DNA from: Membranipora membranacea
Lineage: Eukaryota > Bryozoa > Gymnolaemata > Cheilostomatida > Membraniporidae
DNA: 64,000 nt
NCBI GenBank assembly: GCA_914767715.1
Contig: OU612067.1
Coordinates: forward strand, 2,356,001-2,420,000
Reading direction: 5' to 3'
Position numbers and translations under genes: made by a program. Positions 48,730-61,117 of this stretch are shown here, piece after piece. The notes below the pieces were generated by a model. That model saw nothing but the letters and a program-made list of their open reading frames with translations, did no database searches and had not been told where the DNA came from. Numbering within the stretch: the first letter of the stretch is position 1; every line of letters starts with the position of its first letter.

Positions 48730-51500
48730 AAACAGTATACTATTCAAAAGTCTGACACTTTCGGCCCTGAAAAATTTGGCACGGACTTAAACTCTGTGTC
48801 TTATGGCGGTGTAACGACCTGATGGAAGTTGGTCAAGTACAAGTACAGGCTTGCTGGAGGTGGCAACCATTCGAAGACTTTTAGTCTTGAGTTTACTAAT
48901 GTAAAGTTCTTCGAGGGGCGTAAAACTTATGTCACCCGAGAAATATTCAGCAGATTTTATGACAGACCTAACTTTTCTCTTTGGATCAGCTGACATGTGT
49001 TGGTATAAGACCACAAGATGGTAGGTTAGGACGGATTCGATAAAAGACTTATAGCAGGTGTTACTCAGTTTCTAGATGGTAGAGTTTCTATATGATATAG
49101 AGTCTTTTTCGAGCCTTCTTGGTGGTTTTGACAGTATTAGCTGAGAAGTCAAGTTTCTTGGTGACTATGGTCCCGAGGTAGGTGAACTGATCTACTTGTT
49201 CAATCTCGCTGTTGTTAATTACGAGTGCTTGCTTAGGGTCATCTCGGGAGTTGCACATGATTAGCTCTTTAGTCTTTTTGGCGTTCAGGATGAGGTCAAA
49301 TTATCAGCACATCATTGGCTGACAGAGTCTGCAGCAGATTGAAGATCGGAGGTAGCATTAGCAGAGAGGAGCTCCACAATAACAGTATCATCGGCATACT
49401 TAACCAGTCTGATGTTTTCACTAGTTTTCGGCATGTCAACAACATACAGAGAGAAGAGGAGAGGACTGATCACACAGCCTTGAGGGCTGCCAGTCGATGT
49501 ACATATTGATGCTGAGGTGTTTAGAGACGTTTGAACACGCTGTTTACGGTTGGTTAGAAAATCGAATACCCAATTATTGATGTTTGGATGAATGTCATAG
49601 GTTTGGAGTTTTCTTATAATGGTAGCCGGGTTTATTGTGTTAAATGCGCTGGAGAAGTCTATAAAGAGTGCTCTCACACTATTCTTAGCATTTCTGTCTA
49701 GGTGTTCGGTAACAGTGTCTAATAGAGATATCAACGCATCTTCAGTGGATTTGTAAGGCTGATATGCTAACTGAGTGGGATCGTTAAGATTAGGGGGTAA
49801 GCGTTTCATTACTAGTTGCTCAAGACACTTCCCAACTACAGAAGTTAACACTATTGGACGAAAGTCTTTTGGTCCAACGGCACCTGCACATTTTGATATG
49901 GGTTTGATCGTCGCCGTCTTCCATATCTGAGGCATAGTACCCTGCTGGATTGATCTATTGAATATGGTGGTCAACGACTCAGCTAGGACCGGTGCAGCCG
50001 ACTTCAGCAGTCGACCAGTGATAGTATCAGGTCCCGGACTCTGGTTGACTTTCACACCACGCAGGGTTGCGTACACTTCTTCAAAAGAAAACTCATCAAA
50101 AGGCATATCAAGTGGTGGCAAAACAGGCATATCATAGGATTTATCAAATCTATTGAAAAAAGAATTCATAGTATCAGCATTTAGAGAGCACCCAGGCACA
50201 TTATTCTTAAGTTTTAATATAGATTTCAATTGACTCCAAGCTACTCTGCTATTACACTGCATCTTACTCTCAATGTCAGAGGCATCTATGTGTTTAGCTT
50301 CTCGGATAGCCTTCTGGACTTGAGCTTTCAGTTTATGGTGTTCTGGTGAACCAGTGAGGAAGGCAGTGTGCTTATCGCCAATCATCCGGGTGATTCTGGG
50401 AGTCATCCATGATTTGTTGTTGGCTGGGAGTCTTATCATTCTGGATGGAATGCAGTTTTGGAGAAGTTCAGGACGTACTCAACAAATACATCAGTGGCAG
50501 TATTGACATCAGTGGATGAGAGCAGTTCTGACCATTCGGTGTCATCAAGACAACTCAGTAGCTTGTTTATGTTCTCATCACTCCACACTTGCTTGGTAAC
50601 AGTTGATGGCCTGCTGGTGAGTGCTCTGTGTTTGCACGTTGGTAATAGGAAGACACAGGCATGATCAGAGTTCCCTAGTTCAGGTAGCTTTGTTGATTTA
50701 TATGAGTTCTTGATATTTATATAACACTTATCTAGGATCTTGTCACCTCTAGTAGTGCATGTCACTTGCTGTTCGAAATGAGGCAGTTGTACATATGAGC
50801 TGTTGAAATCACCAAGCACTACTATGGTAGCGTTGGGATTTCCCCTCTCTAGAGTTTCTATGACGTCATGGATCTTCCTAACATCTTCCTTGACAACCCC
50901 ACTGGAGGGCGCCACAAACAATGTACAATATACTAGTACCACAATGATACAAGGGATTTCCCTTGGTAACCAGAATGGCCGTAGTCTGACTGTCATCATC
51001 TCTAATGTTCATTCTGAGTGGGTCGACACAATTGCACCACTTATCATTTAAATAAATTAATAAACCACCACCTTGATTTTTATTGGTGGTGGTCTCACTT
51101 CTGTCGCACCGAAGAGTCCAAAAGCAATCTAGAGCTACCTGAGAGTCTAAGAAATTGTCATTGAGCCATGTTTCTGTCAAAGCAATCAGACAGCAGTTTT
51201 GAAGTTGGTTAGTTTGGAATGCTGATCTAGTTTGTTGTACAGTCTGTTGACATTAGACAGGAAGATGCTGGGTAAGGGAGTTCTAATCTTCCCATTACAC
51301 TTACTGTCTCTTAGTTTTTGTCTTGCTCCTGATCTCTTCCCTCTTTTCTTACTCCTCAGAATTTCCGGAGATTGACACTTGACTACTTTTCTATACTTAG
51401 TGTCCCAGAGGTGCTTCTGTACAGTTTTTGTGGTTCTGCCAATATGCAGGAGTGTTCTACGATCTATCTTGAGACAGTAGGCTGATGGTAGAGTGCCTTA
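48730..51500 (-). mobile_element. Rex1/CR1-like LINE inserted in the second pogo transposase
   Basis: Order on the minus strand: a basic N-terminal part (RSKKRGKRSGARQKLRD, PSIFLSNVNRLYNKL), APE-type endonuclease (LTETWLNDNFLDSQVALD, NQGGGLLIYLND, IVVLGDFNSSY, NSDHACVFLLP), reverse transcriptase, and a C-terminal piece (FTYLGTIV, LPSGRYTAIRHR) stopping at 48787. The order and motifs match the Rex1/CR1 group. The 5' end near 51500 fuses to the pogo exon. Boundaries are estimated from where pogo sequence stops and resumes. Confidence 0.8.
48787..51485 (-). pseudogene. LINE ORF2: endonuclease-reverse transcriptase, frame-broken
   Basis: The RT core is one open frame at 50439-49312: QSPGPDTITGRLLKS, DFRPIVLTSVVGKCLE, ALFIDFSSAFNTI, GSPQGCVISPLLFSLYV and the catalytic KYADDTVIV. 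The endonuclease lies in two overlapping frames (51180-50878 and 50999-50436). The C-terminus (49310-48787) has further breaks, including a stop just after SVSQ at 49312. The N-terminal piece ends in a stop before the TETWL motif. All RT active-site residues are intact, so decay is moderate. The protein nicks DNA and copies its own RNA by target-primed reverse transcription. Confidence 0.85.
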
Positions 51501-52839
51501 ACACTGGTATAAAATAGCTAAAACTCAGAGAATTTTCAGGGGCACTTTCAAAACAAGGCCTCCATTTTTCGGCGCCAACTTTATACTTTTTTGCCACATC
51601 GCGCTGTGACTTTCCTTTCTCTATCTCCTTCAGAGCAGCAACCTTGACCTCTTCTGACACATCATAACTGCGGCATCCGCGCTTGGGTTTGTGATTTCTA
51701 GCCATGACCGGATGAACTGACCACCTGAAATGTATTAGACATTATAAATTGAAGCAAACTACTAATCCGGGGCAACTTTAGCCAGGCCAAAGTTGCCCCA
51801 AATAATTTGAAAATATTGAACATTTTTTATTTACTGTTACTACATAAATAATATGAACTGAAATGATTAAGATTGTATATATAAGGCTGTAAAACTAGTG
51901 TATTTACAATATTCCAAGAGTTAAATCCTCTCCTATCTCTCTTATGCCCAGTTTATACATCAAATTAAGCCCGAATTAACTTCATTCTTTCAAAATGCCG
52001 CATTATTCGAGTCACCCGAATTTGCCAAAATGCTGCCTGAATTACAACCCGAATTGCTTAATTCATGGCTTAATTCGGCGTCACAGATTTAATTCAGGTG
52101 CTAATTTGGCACTTTGAATCGGTGATAGATTAAATGACAAATCCTAGAGGATACTCATGAATGGCCATTTTAATAAATCATGAGACCACCACAGCAACTA
52201 ATTTATTTTGCATTTTTTGTTATGCTGTAGTGAATAACTGTGTGGATGCAATTTTTTTATGTCATTATCCAACATAGGCAGAATCTGGTGGTCGCCGCAG
52301 CCCTGTTGCGCCATGAACTCGAAGACGAACCCAGACCACCGAGAGTAAAAAGATTCAAGATCCATCGTAAGTAGTCAACCGTAGATTTCTGCGATGTCAC
52401 ATTCTTCTGAGCCAATCATGAAGTTTCAGCAACTTATCAACCCATTATAGAGCACTTGAGTGGGGCAAAAGTAGGCATGACAGAAAAAGCATGCCAATCA
52501 AGGAGTATGACAAGCCCCGTTATTGAACCATCAGGTAAAATAATAGATTACTGACACCTTGGAGGTTTTGGTATCGTTTTGAAGCTCTTGGTCTAACTAA
52601 GATAACACTGGCAAGGTCTAAATTAGACTGTGGCCTCATTTCAAGGAATAGGCCATTGAGGGAGCAAAATTCTTCTCATATACTCTCATATACTCATATT
52701 GTCTCCCCTCACAGATCTTAGAGAAGACAACTCATCTAGTAAATGCCTTATGAGCAGTAGCCTCATTTCCTGAATTCTCAAATACACACCCCCATCTAAA
52801 TGTTTATGATTCACATTGATTACTATGACTATGTAAACA

Positions 52840-53110
52840 AAGGCACGCTTAAAGAGGTAGGAATCGAAGGGGGTGCACGGGGATTAATCATGTGAAGTGA
52901 CAGGCAAGACCATTGGCTGATCAATGTAATTAGAGGCGGAGAATGGCCTTGGTCTCCGCCTCTAACAGCCAGTCCACGGTGCGTTCTCAAGTGGTCAAGT
53001 GTGTTATATAAGAAAGTGTGATTCGCAGACACCCATAAATAAAGTTGAATAGAAGCGTATGATATAGCTATTGTTGTGTTGGCTCATCACACTTGGGATT
53101 ATAGGGTTTA
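52840..53110 (+). mobile_element. Possible solo LTR inside the Harbinger
   Basis: A relatively GC-rich block containing the hairpin GAGGCGGAGA...TCTCCGCCTC, a TATA-like TTATATAAGAAAG and an AATAAA about 35 bp later. This spacing resembles a retrotransposon LTR. No target duplication or partner LTR was found, so the call is weak. Confidence 0.25.
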
Positions 53111-54618
53111 ATTACAACGGTCAATTTCAATCTTGACAACGGTATCTAGGCAACCTCTAAAACCATAAATCATAAAGTCAAAATTGACCAATAAGAGCTC
53201 GTATATTTTGAAGCGGATGATTTGAAATCATCGGAACTGGGCGATTTCGTATGACATCAGTCATAGTTTCACCACTTTCCAATGCCATTATTGGAATGAA
53301 AATTTATTGGGCATGTGTATCACACAATTCCGCATCAGCACGTCTGATTCCCATTAAAAATAATTCACTGCTTCTCCTCTTAATTCCGAAAAAGCAGGAG
53401 GAATTTGAATGCTGCTAACCCTTTTTGAATTTGATATGGCTGGGCGATCGCTTTACATTGACTGGCCCTTATATACCGGTCGAGCCACTTTAACCGCAGC
53501 TGATGTATTTTACGTGTGGTCATTATGGGCGTTCCATCACAAGTGTGATTCATTCAATGGGCATACAGACAAACTAGAAAAACATTCTAAAGTCAATGAT
53601 GGTATAACCAGAGACTATAGATATCTATAGTCTCTGGTATAACATCATCCATTGTTACAACATCACATTACATAGCAAACAGCAATTGTAAAGGGTGATT
53701 GTTCAAAGAGACCACATTTGAAGCCTGGCCCTTTGATCTCTGCCTACTCAGTGACGCCCAGTGAGGGCAGATTTACTAAACATAACAAAATAAATAGCTG
53801 ACAGATGACTACGACCAGAAATTTGTTTGGCGATTCATTTCTATTTCGTAAATTGAGTGCACTTATGCCACACACACTTGCTGGGCAGAATTCTCAACAA
53901 ATGGCTGCTAACTACAACATTCCATCAGACTCTGAAGACAGTGAAGAGGATGCCAGGAAACCTCGACAAATTCTAAATGGTCCCATTACTAATTTTATGT
54001 GCGTTCAGGCCAAAATTTACAAGGCAAATGAGACTATAAAGCGATGGTCCTCAGATCATTCTGCATTGCTCATGACAGTGGCCCATACCAAAGCTCATAA
54101 TATGTAAACATCAAAACATCATAATCATCCCACTATTGTTTCCTTCAGCTGATTTTGCCTCGAGTTATTCAGCGGTCAGCATGTTCATTCTAGCTAACCA
54201 ACAATAACACTAGTTTGCAACTACAGTGTATACAATGATGATCGGTCTACTGAATAGGGTCCTCTGATGTAGGATTAATTGGAATAGTTACCTAACCACA
54301 ACCTAATGTTTGTTTTACAAACATTGATATTTATTAGCAAGAGCATCATATGAGCTGACAAACTCATTCATGGTTATCAAGTTGGCCCTCAGATTTGAAT
54401 CATGACTGAGCTGGCTCTTGACTGAGAGGGAAACTTCCAATTTAATTTTGAAATGTGCTGTATTCAGCAGGTTTTCAGTTTGTGGCCAACTCAGAAACTG
54501 GTGTTACATCCAAAAAAAATGCTATTTTTCATCGTTTTTTTCATATTTTTTTACCCCTGCAAAGTCCAGAACCTCCAAGGTGTCAGTAATGCTTTCATTT
54601 TGTCCTTTTTACTTTTCA

Positions 54619-56077
54619 GCTGATCGAGGGCCTCTTACAAACAAGTTCGATGATTATTGGAACGGCGAGGAAGCCCGATTCATTGAGGCATTTAGGTAAT
54701 AGTCCTAGCTCATGATAGAATTACTAATTAGCAGAGGTGTCTGTTATTTTATTGTATCATAATACCTGTATAAACTGTCCATGTGACTGGAACAGTGAAC
54801 GAATCTTACATCAAGTGTCAGCTGTCTGAGTCTGAGTATTTTTATCAGTGGTAAGCAAGCAGTATTGAATTGAAACATTCCCAAAGCACATTGTATTTAC
54901 AGACGTCCAAGGCCTCTTTTAACTACATCCTACAACGGATAAGACATCGCATCACGAAAGAAGATATTGTCGGTGACACGATAGAACCACCAACTCGGCT
55001 GGCCGTTTGCCTCTTTCGGCTTTGCCGGGGCATGTACTTTTACGCCATCGCAGAGACATTTGGTATAGGTGGGTCATAGTAGTAGGTGAAGTTATCTTTG
55101 CTAGGACCCATATCCTCATAGTGATTTGGTGCTTGTTTGGGTGAATTTTGTGGCATTCCATTATCAAGCACCACCCACAACCCGTTGTGGGTAGTCGGTA
55201 GTTAAACAGCACCCAAAAACTAGGGATGATTGAACAAATTTCACGGTGCATGTTAAATTCCTTCAACCTTGGAAGTTGTCTACACATACAATTAATTCAC
55301 TACTGTTTTACGATTACATAGGAGAAACGACAGCACAACAGATTTATAACGAAATGGTCCGGGCCATAGTTGATGTTTTTTATAATGAGCAAGTTCTAGC
55401 GTGTTTGCCACGTAACGCGGAGGAGATGATCAGATTACAAAGACACATGGAATTTCCATACGCCTTCGCAGCGATAGATGGATGTCATCTGAGACTGATC
55501 AGATGTCCCCCAGGTCCTGGTACTAGAAAAGATTATTGGTGTTTTAAATCTTTGCCGTCGGTTTTTATGGTGTTCAGCAGGCATGCCAGGTAATTGTCAC
55601 GATTCCACCCTATTCCAGAGCAGTGGAATATGGCCTAAATTGAGGACACTTTGTCAGGTAGTTCAAGAGAGAGTTGGGGACGTGATGGTTCCTGCGATGA
55701 TATCCGGTGATAACGCTGTCCCATTTAGATCGTACCTGATGAAACATTTTAGCCATGCCAATAGAACACCAGAGCAACGAGCTTTCAATAAACGCCATGC
55801 TAGCAGTAGAATAGTCATCGAAAACGCATTCGGGAGCCTGAAAATGAGATTCCGAGAGGTGTTTAGGGGAAGTGAGTCTTCGCCTGAGAACCTCAAATTT
55901 GCCGCATTAGCTGCAGTGACCATCCACAACCTCATGCTCGATAGAAATGAACCTATGATGTTAGACAACCCAGACAGGCCTGGTTATGGCATTGACTGGT
56001 TGGAGGTACAAGCGGGAAGAAAAGAGAACCCAATGGCAGCGAGAGTTTGTGATGCCATTCTGCCGCTGGTCTTGTAA
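54619..56077 (+). pseudogene. Harbinger transposase (DDE_Tnp_4, HARBI1-like)
   Basis: Exons: ~54619-54695 (NKFDDYWNGEEARFIEAFR), ~54900-55070 (SFNYILQRIRHRI, RLAVCLFRLCRGMYFYAIAE), 55319-56077. The last carries the nuclease: AFAAIDGCHLRL (first Asp), RFLWCSAGMPGNCHDSTLF (second Asp) and IENAFGSLKMRFREVFR (third, Glu). It stops at 56077 after AILPLVL. Near 55535-55560, between KDYWCF and RFLWCS, the frame changes and about ten residues of the usual fold are missing. This copy is therefore inactivated by a small deletion. An upstream exon around 53900-54050 (IPSDSEDSEEDARKP) may be part of it. Homologues need the Myb-like partner to enter the nucleus. Confidence 0.85.
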
Positions 56078-56631
56078 GCTTGTCCAAAATCACCGCCGAT
56101 CACTGTTCTGTGCTCAGATAGAAATTAAATCCATCGCAGGTTGTGAGGTGCTAGTCTGTTTGGAATTTTAATAACAATGATTTTTCCGTACAGTTTATTT
56201 ATTGCCAAACTATTAGCTCCAGTTTTTACTCATATTTTTTTATTTTGTATATAAATAGCTTTACAATAATTATTAATATGGTAGCCTGTAGTAGCCCTTT
56301 TTCTGTTCGGATTGCCCCAACTTCACTGAGTAGAGTGGATTCAACTCCAAGCAGGGAAAGTTATCACAACCTAATATCTGGCCTGTCCTCACAGGCTTAC
56401 CTCATGCCCCCGCCAACACAAACAATCATCAGGTGGGGTCAACTCCTTAACCACAAGATCAACTTGTGAAGATTATTTTTATGATAATGTTATAATAACT
56501 GTCCGTATCACTTACATACCTACCCACATTATATTTTTATCAACTTATTTTTCATAGTCAATATAATATATTCTGCAGTGTGTGAACCAAGATGAACAAG
56601 TTTATCATAATCACACCACTTGTGTCAGTGC

Positions 56632-56707
56632 TCAGCCTTTTATTGTGTCGCTGCAGCGGCACAAAATTGCTAGCGTGCGCCACTACAGCGACACAACAAA
56701 AGGCTGA
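56632..56707. repeat. 76-bp palindromic repeat
   Basis: The arm TCAGCCTTTTATTGTGTCGC (56632-56651) pairs with GCGACACAACAAAAGGCTGA (56688-56707), with one unpaired base. The loop is GC-rich. It lies between the two Harbinger genes and looks like a tiny MITE or an attenuating hairpin. Confidence 0.8.
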
Positions 56708-56728
56708 ATACTACCATACGAAAAATCC

Positions 56729-58252
56729 ACCAACGGTGACCTATATATGACAAGCTTAATTTAGCCTTGGCTTTATTTCATATATTTCTCATTGGTGGGC
56801 CTTTCATTCTTGCACTACCACACCACACGTGGTAGGCTATGTTTGGTTTCGGGTGAAACATTCACACCCATCAAATCAATGTAGTCTCAGCGTAAATCCT
56901 AACCAATTATCACAGTATGAAAGTCCGAACTAGATCAAGTTGTGACTTTTCTTTGAGGGGGGGGGGGGCTACAGGCACATTAACGACTAGCAGCTACCAT
57001 AAGATAACAAGTGCGAAAGCAAGAATTTTATGTATTGTTGGATTGGCCTCAGTCGGGTCGTGTTGGCAGATCAGTTCAGGTCGGTATAGCTTTTCTCAAT
57101 CGCATCTTCTACATCTTGGTCCCACGACATAGGCATGTATGTTGCTGGAGCATGAGCACGGGGTCCTCCTCAGTGCGGGGGTTGCGGCTGTCTGATGGGT
57201 TTCGACTGATACTGATACAATTGGCACCGCGGGGGTAGTAGTGGGCCGGTTGCTGCGGCGGATAGTGATTTGGTGCTTGGTGGTGGTGGCGCCCCCGTAA
57301 AAGTTAACATGCTACTTTCCATTCTCTTGGTTGACTCCACGCTCTCCTTCAGCATATCTCCCAGCTGATCTAGGTCAGCTGCAGCACCTAATAAAATTGA
57401 AATACAATGATTCAAACCACAACAACACCATTGCACCATACTTTGCACGACAGTAGACTATGGATACCACATTTGAGGTAGACAGTTTGAAAATGGTGAG
57501 TGGAATTTTGCCTCCATTTCAACTCTTACACATAGCCTAACACTGAATAAGCTAACAATCAGAGCTCGATATCATAATCTCGATACGTGCTGATTACATC
57601 AAGTGTCATCCATTGTCCCCAGACTTGGAATAATACCCCAGCTCTAGCCTTATAATACAAAGTAATTTAACCCCTGTGAGGTAGGTTTCACAAACGCCAA
57701 ACACATGTAAGAAACTTGTCATATATCGGTCACCAAAGGGCATGATTCCCATTCTATGGCCATGAACATGTCACTAAGTGTGATTATGACAGGATAAGTT
57801 GGGCACCGTAAGTGAATATTTAGCTCTTCGCCATAGGATTCACTCTTTGAAAGAAAGAGCTCACTAAATGTGATGTTCACACGATACCGGGATATAATCA
57901 AAGAAATAGCTAATAAAAGCTGAATGAGCATAGCCTTATCTTGTAAAGCTTTCCCAAGTGTTTTAAAGGAGGGTACCGCAAACTCTTAGCGAATTGATAT
58001 CGACTTATGATGACTTTCAGACTTTAGGCAAAGTAAAGACAACTCCCAAGTCGAGTCAAATCTTCATTGGTCAGATCAGGTTAGCAAGAAGAAAAAGCCC
58101 ACCAATGAAAATTATATAAAATAAAGCCAAGGCTAATTTAAGCTAACCAAAAGTCTTAAGCTGATAGCTTTCAAAACTTGATTCTGATGGGAAAGTGTCA
58201 AAAACCCCAAACACATGATAGGAACTTGTCATATATAGGTCAAGTTTGGTGG
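56729..58252. repeat. Inverted repeats bounding 1.5 kb inside the Harbinger
   Basis: TGACCTATATATGACAAG at the left (56739-56756) is matched in inverted orientation near 58252-58224. Next to it, TTAGCCTTGGCTTTAT at 56762 is matched inverted at about 58135. A third, direct copy of CCAAACACATG...ACTTGTCATATAT lies near 57700. The last exon of the Myb-like gene lies inside, so this may be a nested non-autonomous element or a rearranged duplication. Confidence 0.65.
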
Positions 58253-60003
58253 TTTTTTCCTTCCATCGATCCGGTCATGGTAGGTGGCAAAGTCAAGTAA
58301 ACATGGCTTCGTCTGGTAGATGTTAATTAATCTTACCTCGGCGTTTGCTTTCAGGCGGTGTAACTACTTTCTCCCCTGCCGTTCCCCCAGTGCCTGGCTC
58401 CAATACTGTTTCGGGTCTGTTGCTTGCCTTGGCCCCCAATACCTCAGCGAGCCTGTTGAACCAAGCACCATACCCCTTGCTTCCAATGAACTCCGCTATC
58501 CCTACAATTGACACACAAGACAGAGAAAAATAATTCATTATAATAATATATATATACATTACATAATATAAAATGAATACCCTATCCAAAAAGTGTTTAT
58601 CAGCAGAAACTTTCACTCATTTCGCAACTTGATGAGTGCTAATACTTTCTGCTGATGAAAGGAAATTATTTCTTATATCAAGTGATGAAACTTGCTGCTA
58701 GCTTGACTGATATTATTTTCCGTTCGTGTCCAACCCTAGAGTTATCGTGTCACTAACCTTAAACACATTATAAAACTATCATAATGCTAACCTTTGTTGT
58801 ATAGGGTCATTGCTTGCGAAATGAGCAACAAAACTTTTGAATATTGTCTGAAATGCTTATGCTTTCCCCTGGTCAATAAAAATTGTAATGTAACCCAGAC
58901 TGGTCAGCATCAAGTGCCATAAAAAGCCTCACCTGTGGCAGTCTTCACTGTCTTTAGAGTAGAGTTTACTTCCTGCAAAGTATTTTTGAATTTAGTCCTG
59001 AGCTGATCCAAACAGATGCTTGATTCAGGGTATCTGGAAACCAAACAAAGTGGGCACATTAAAACTAGGAAACCATATAGATTAAAAACCCGCAATAATT
59101 AACACCACAATATCATAGAAAGTTAGTACACGTAGTTCGCTTTATGGCAGCTTGCATGTCGCCAGCTGATATCAATGATCATTGATGCCACAGCAAACCA
59201 GTGGCCTTTCTTCTCCCTTGACAGTAATATCCGTGCTTACAAGGAAGGAAGCCTACCTCCGCTCATTCATCATCATATTATTTATACTGACAGCAGACGG
59301 CTGGATCTATCAATTTGACGGATAATCCCTGTGATGGCTCACCTTTCTTTAAACTTTACGTAGATGGCCTGGTAGGCCACATGATTTGGCTTTGGTTTCG
59401 CGACCATGAGGACATCCCATGAGGAAAAGTGCTTCATCACTCAGTATAATATCCACCAAATCCGTCAACATATAGTCAGTCCACTTTGCCCGCGTTTTCC
59501 TTTTGTTGTTGGCTGCTGCTGCTCCCTTTCTGGGGATCTTTCTGGGGCTCGTTCTGGGGCTCTAAATTAAATAGTAAACACAATGAATGAAGACCAGAGA
59601 CCAGATTGTAGCAACTACTATATACACTAAACAAGTGTAGTGTTGGATTTCTTGGAATCAATCCTCTTTCATCCAAGGTCACCACTTCTCCTCCACTCTT
59701 GCACATTGATAATGACCTGAACACCACAGCAAACACCAGATCATCTAAGGCCTCATCATCATTTTCTTTTATTTATTTCATAATTAATAATCTCCTACTG
59801 GTTGATGTTGTCATTGGTTGGTGGCCTATTTTTAGTTTGATCATTTGATATCTGCAGAGATATCCAATTAGCAATTACTCTTTAGCTGTGGTAATGTAGT
59901 GGTTTGTAGTTTAAAGTTCAAGTTGTAGGCCTGCCTGCCTACCCACTAACCACACTACTTATTTAGTAATCAAAATAAATTCCTTCCTCACCTGATCTGC
60001 CAT
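57170..60003 (-). CDS. Harbinger Myb/SANT-like accessory protein
   Basis: Exons on the minus strand: 60003-59992 (MADQ), ~59562-59345 (NNKRKTRAKWTDYMLTDLVD, then FSSWDVLMVAKPKPNHVAYQ), ~59038-58932 (RYPESSICLDQLRTKFKN), ~58503-58334 (GIAEFIGSKGYGAWFNRLAE, then a Pro/Gly-rich linker) and ~57387-57170 (LDQLGDMLKESVESTKRMES, then a Pro-rich tail with stop). The first domain is a Myb/SANT-like trihelix of the kind found in the second protein of Harbinger elements, which binds the element ends and recruits the transposase. No stop was seen within the exons, so it may still be intact, unlike its partner. Splice sites were checked only for the first exons. Confidence 0.75.
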
Positions 60004-60216
60004 GATTTCTTTATGGGAGTGTGCATGCTCTGGAATGTAAATATCCGCTGAATAATTCGACAGTGTACATGGTCTCGTATTAACTGCCAAATTGTGGTCG
60101 AATATTCATCACTCACTGGTCACCTGACACTTGAATTACACATTTAGTGCACCCAAATTAGACCCCTAATTAACCCTAATTCGGGCGAGTTGATTTGATG
60201 TATAAACTATGCATTA

Positions 60217-61117
60217 GTCAGCAATAAATTAAAAAGTTTGCAGCCCTCAAAAAATGTGGTTAAACAGGAAGTGGGAAAATATTGACATTAAGCCAGCAGC
60301 AAATGATTCACCCAAATTTTTATTGTGATTGTTAATTTCAAAATCTAAAATTAAAATAAGGAAACTTGTAACAAGTTAAAATATTTTGAATTTTATTATT
60401 GCTAGACATGATTTTGTAAAATTTCCTAAAATGGCCAAAGTTGTACCAACTGGCTAAAGTTGCCCCATTTTACAGTATGACATTAGAAAATTATCGCAAC
60501 ACTTACCCAAATTATAATACACAAAATATTTGATAAATTCTACCTACAAGAAATCCATATGGATAGCGATTAGATAATAAATTCAGCAGACAGATAACGC
60601 TGAGAGAAAACAATACGCTGCTCCATTGTGAATAAGAATGATAGAATTGCCGAGATTAATAAAATGTTATGCAGATCTTCATGACGTGGACCTGCAGTTC
60701 ACTGTCACCCAAACACTACTGACTGATAAAATTGTCACACGAGTCAAATAATTATCTGTGAATAATACAGCTATTGAAAATGAACAAAAGAATGCACAGA
60801 ATAAATAACAGCTTATAGCTTATTAGTGCATACCAAACTCAGAAGTAAAAATGTGACATATATCGTAGAAGTGCTTGACGTCCATCTAGTACTCCCAAAT
60901 ATACTTACCTACACCTCTGTGTCGTGACACTAATGACTGTGACACAGTGATCTTTCAGAACTGAATGAGCCCTCTTGAACCCCTTTACCTCCATGGCATT
61001 TCTGTTAGCACATTCCATGGGCTTGAAATGTGATTGTTGTGAGCGACGCAGCAAGCAGCAATAAAAAACTGCTCTGACATTGTTTTTAGTAAAACCTATA
61101 CTAGTAATATTTAACAA
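60217..61117. other. Remaining pogo 5' segment and upstream sequence of the LINE
   Basis: 60217-60467 is probably pogo 5' sequence. Beyond it is AT-rich DNA with no coding signature, up to the LINE ORF1. It probably includes the LINE 5' UTR, whose start I cannot place. Confidence 0.4.
60428..60467 (-). repeat. Probable 5' terminal repeat of the second pogo element
   Basis: Read on the minus strand it starts TGGGGCAACTTTAGCCAG. The same word occurs at 51768-51802 as a palindrome (TGGGGCAACTTTGGCC followed by its inverse), next to the transposase ATG at 51705. Between the two lies the Harbinger element with its own TTA duplication. The simplest reading is one pogo 5' region of about 0.5 kb, cut in two. 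No matching 3' end was found. Confidence 0.5.

Larger units (their letters stand above)
47940..51705 (-). pseudogene. Second pogo/Tigger-type transposase, split by a LINE and truncated
   Basis: N-terminal exon (51705-~51505): ATG, then RSYDVSEEVKVAALKEIEKG and SQRDVAKKYKVGA, a psq-type helix-turn-helix. After the LINE, 48650-48451 encodes EAVFSTPGE, HHIQKLAEWGFPMT. Next, 48314-47940 encodes the CENPB-type half (FCYSFMQRNKERLSQRM) and the first catalytic Asp (NIVNYDETNLSDDPGKKK). The protein then ends at the SINE, so the remaining acidic catalytic residues are missing. This is a different subfamily from pogo A. Its 5' terminus is probably at 60467 (see the TIR entry). Confidence 0.75.
51945..60213. 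mobile_element. PIF/Harbinger DNA transposon, 8.27 kb, TTA target duplication
   Basis: Flanked by TTA at 51942-51944 and 60214-60216. The ends begin TGCCC and TGCAT, then share AGTTTATACATCAAAT, and CCCGAATTA a little further in, as inverted repeats. The 3-bp TWA duplication, a DDE_Tnp_4 transposase and a separate Myb/SANT-like gene are together diagnostic of PIF/Harbinger. The two genes converge: transposase on plus at the left, Myb-like on minus at the right. It inserted in the 5' region of the second pogo element. Internal repeats (56632-56707 and 56729-58252) show later growth. Confidence 0.92.

Noticed and set aside
51942-51946. TA duplication, making the 51945-60213 element a Tc1/pogo transposon
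   Set aside because: The DDE_Tnp_4 nuclease, Myb partner and TTA on both sides fit PIF/Harbinger instead.
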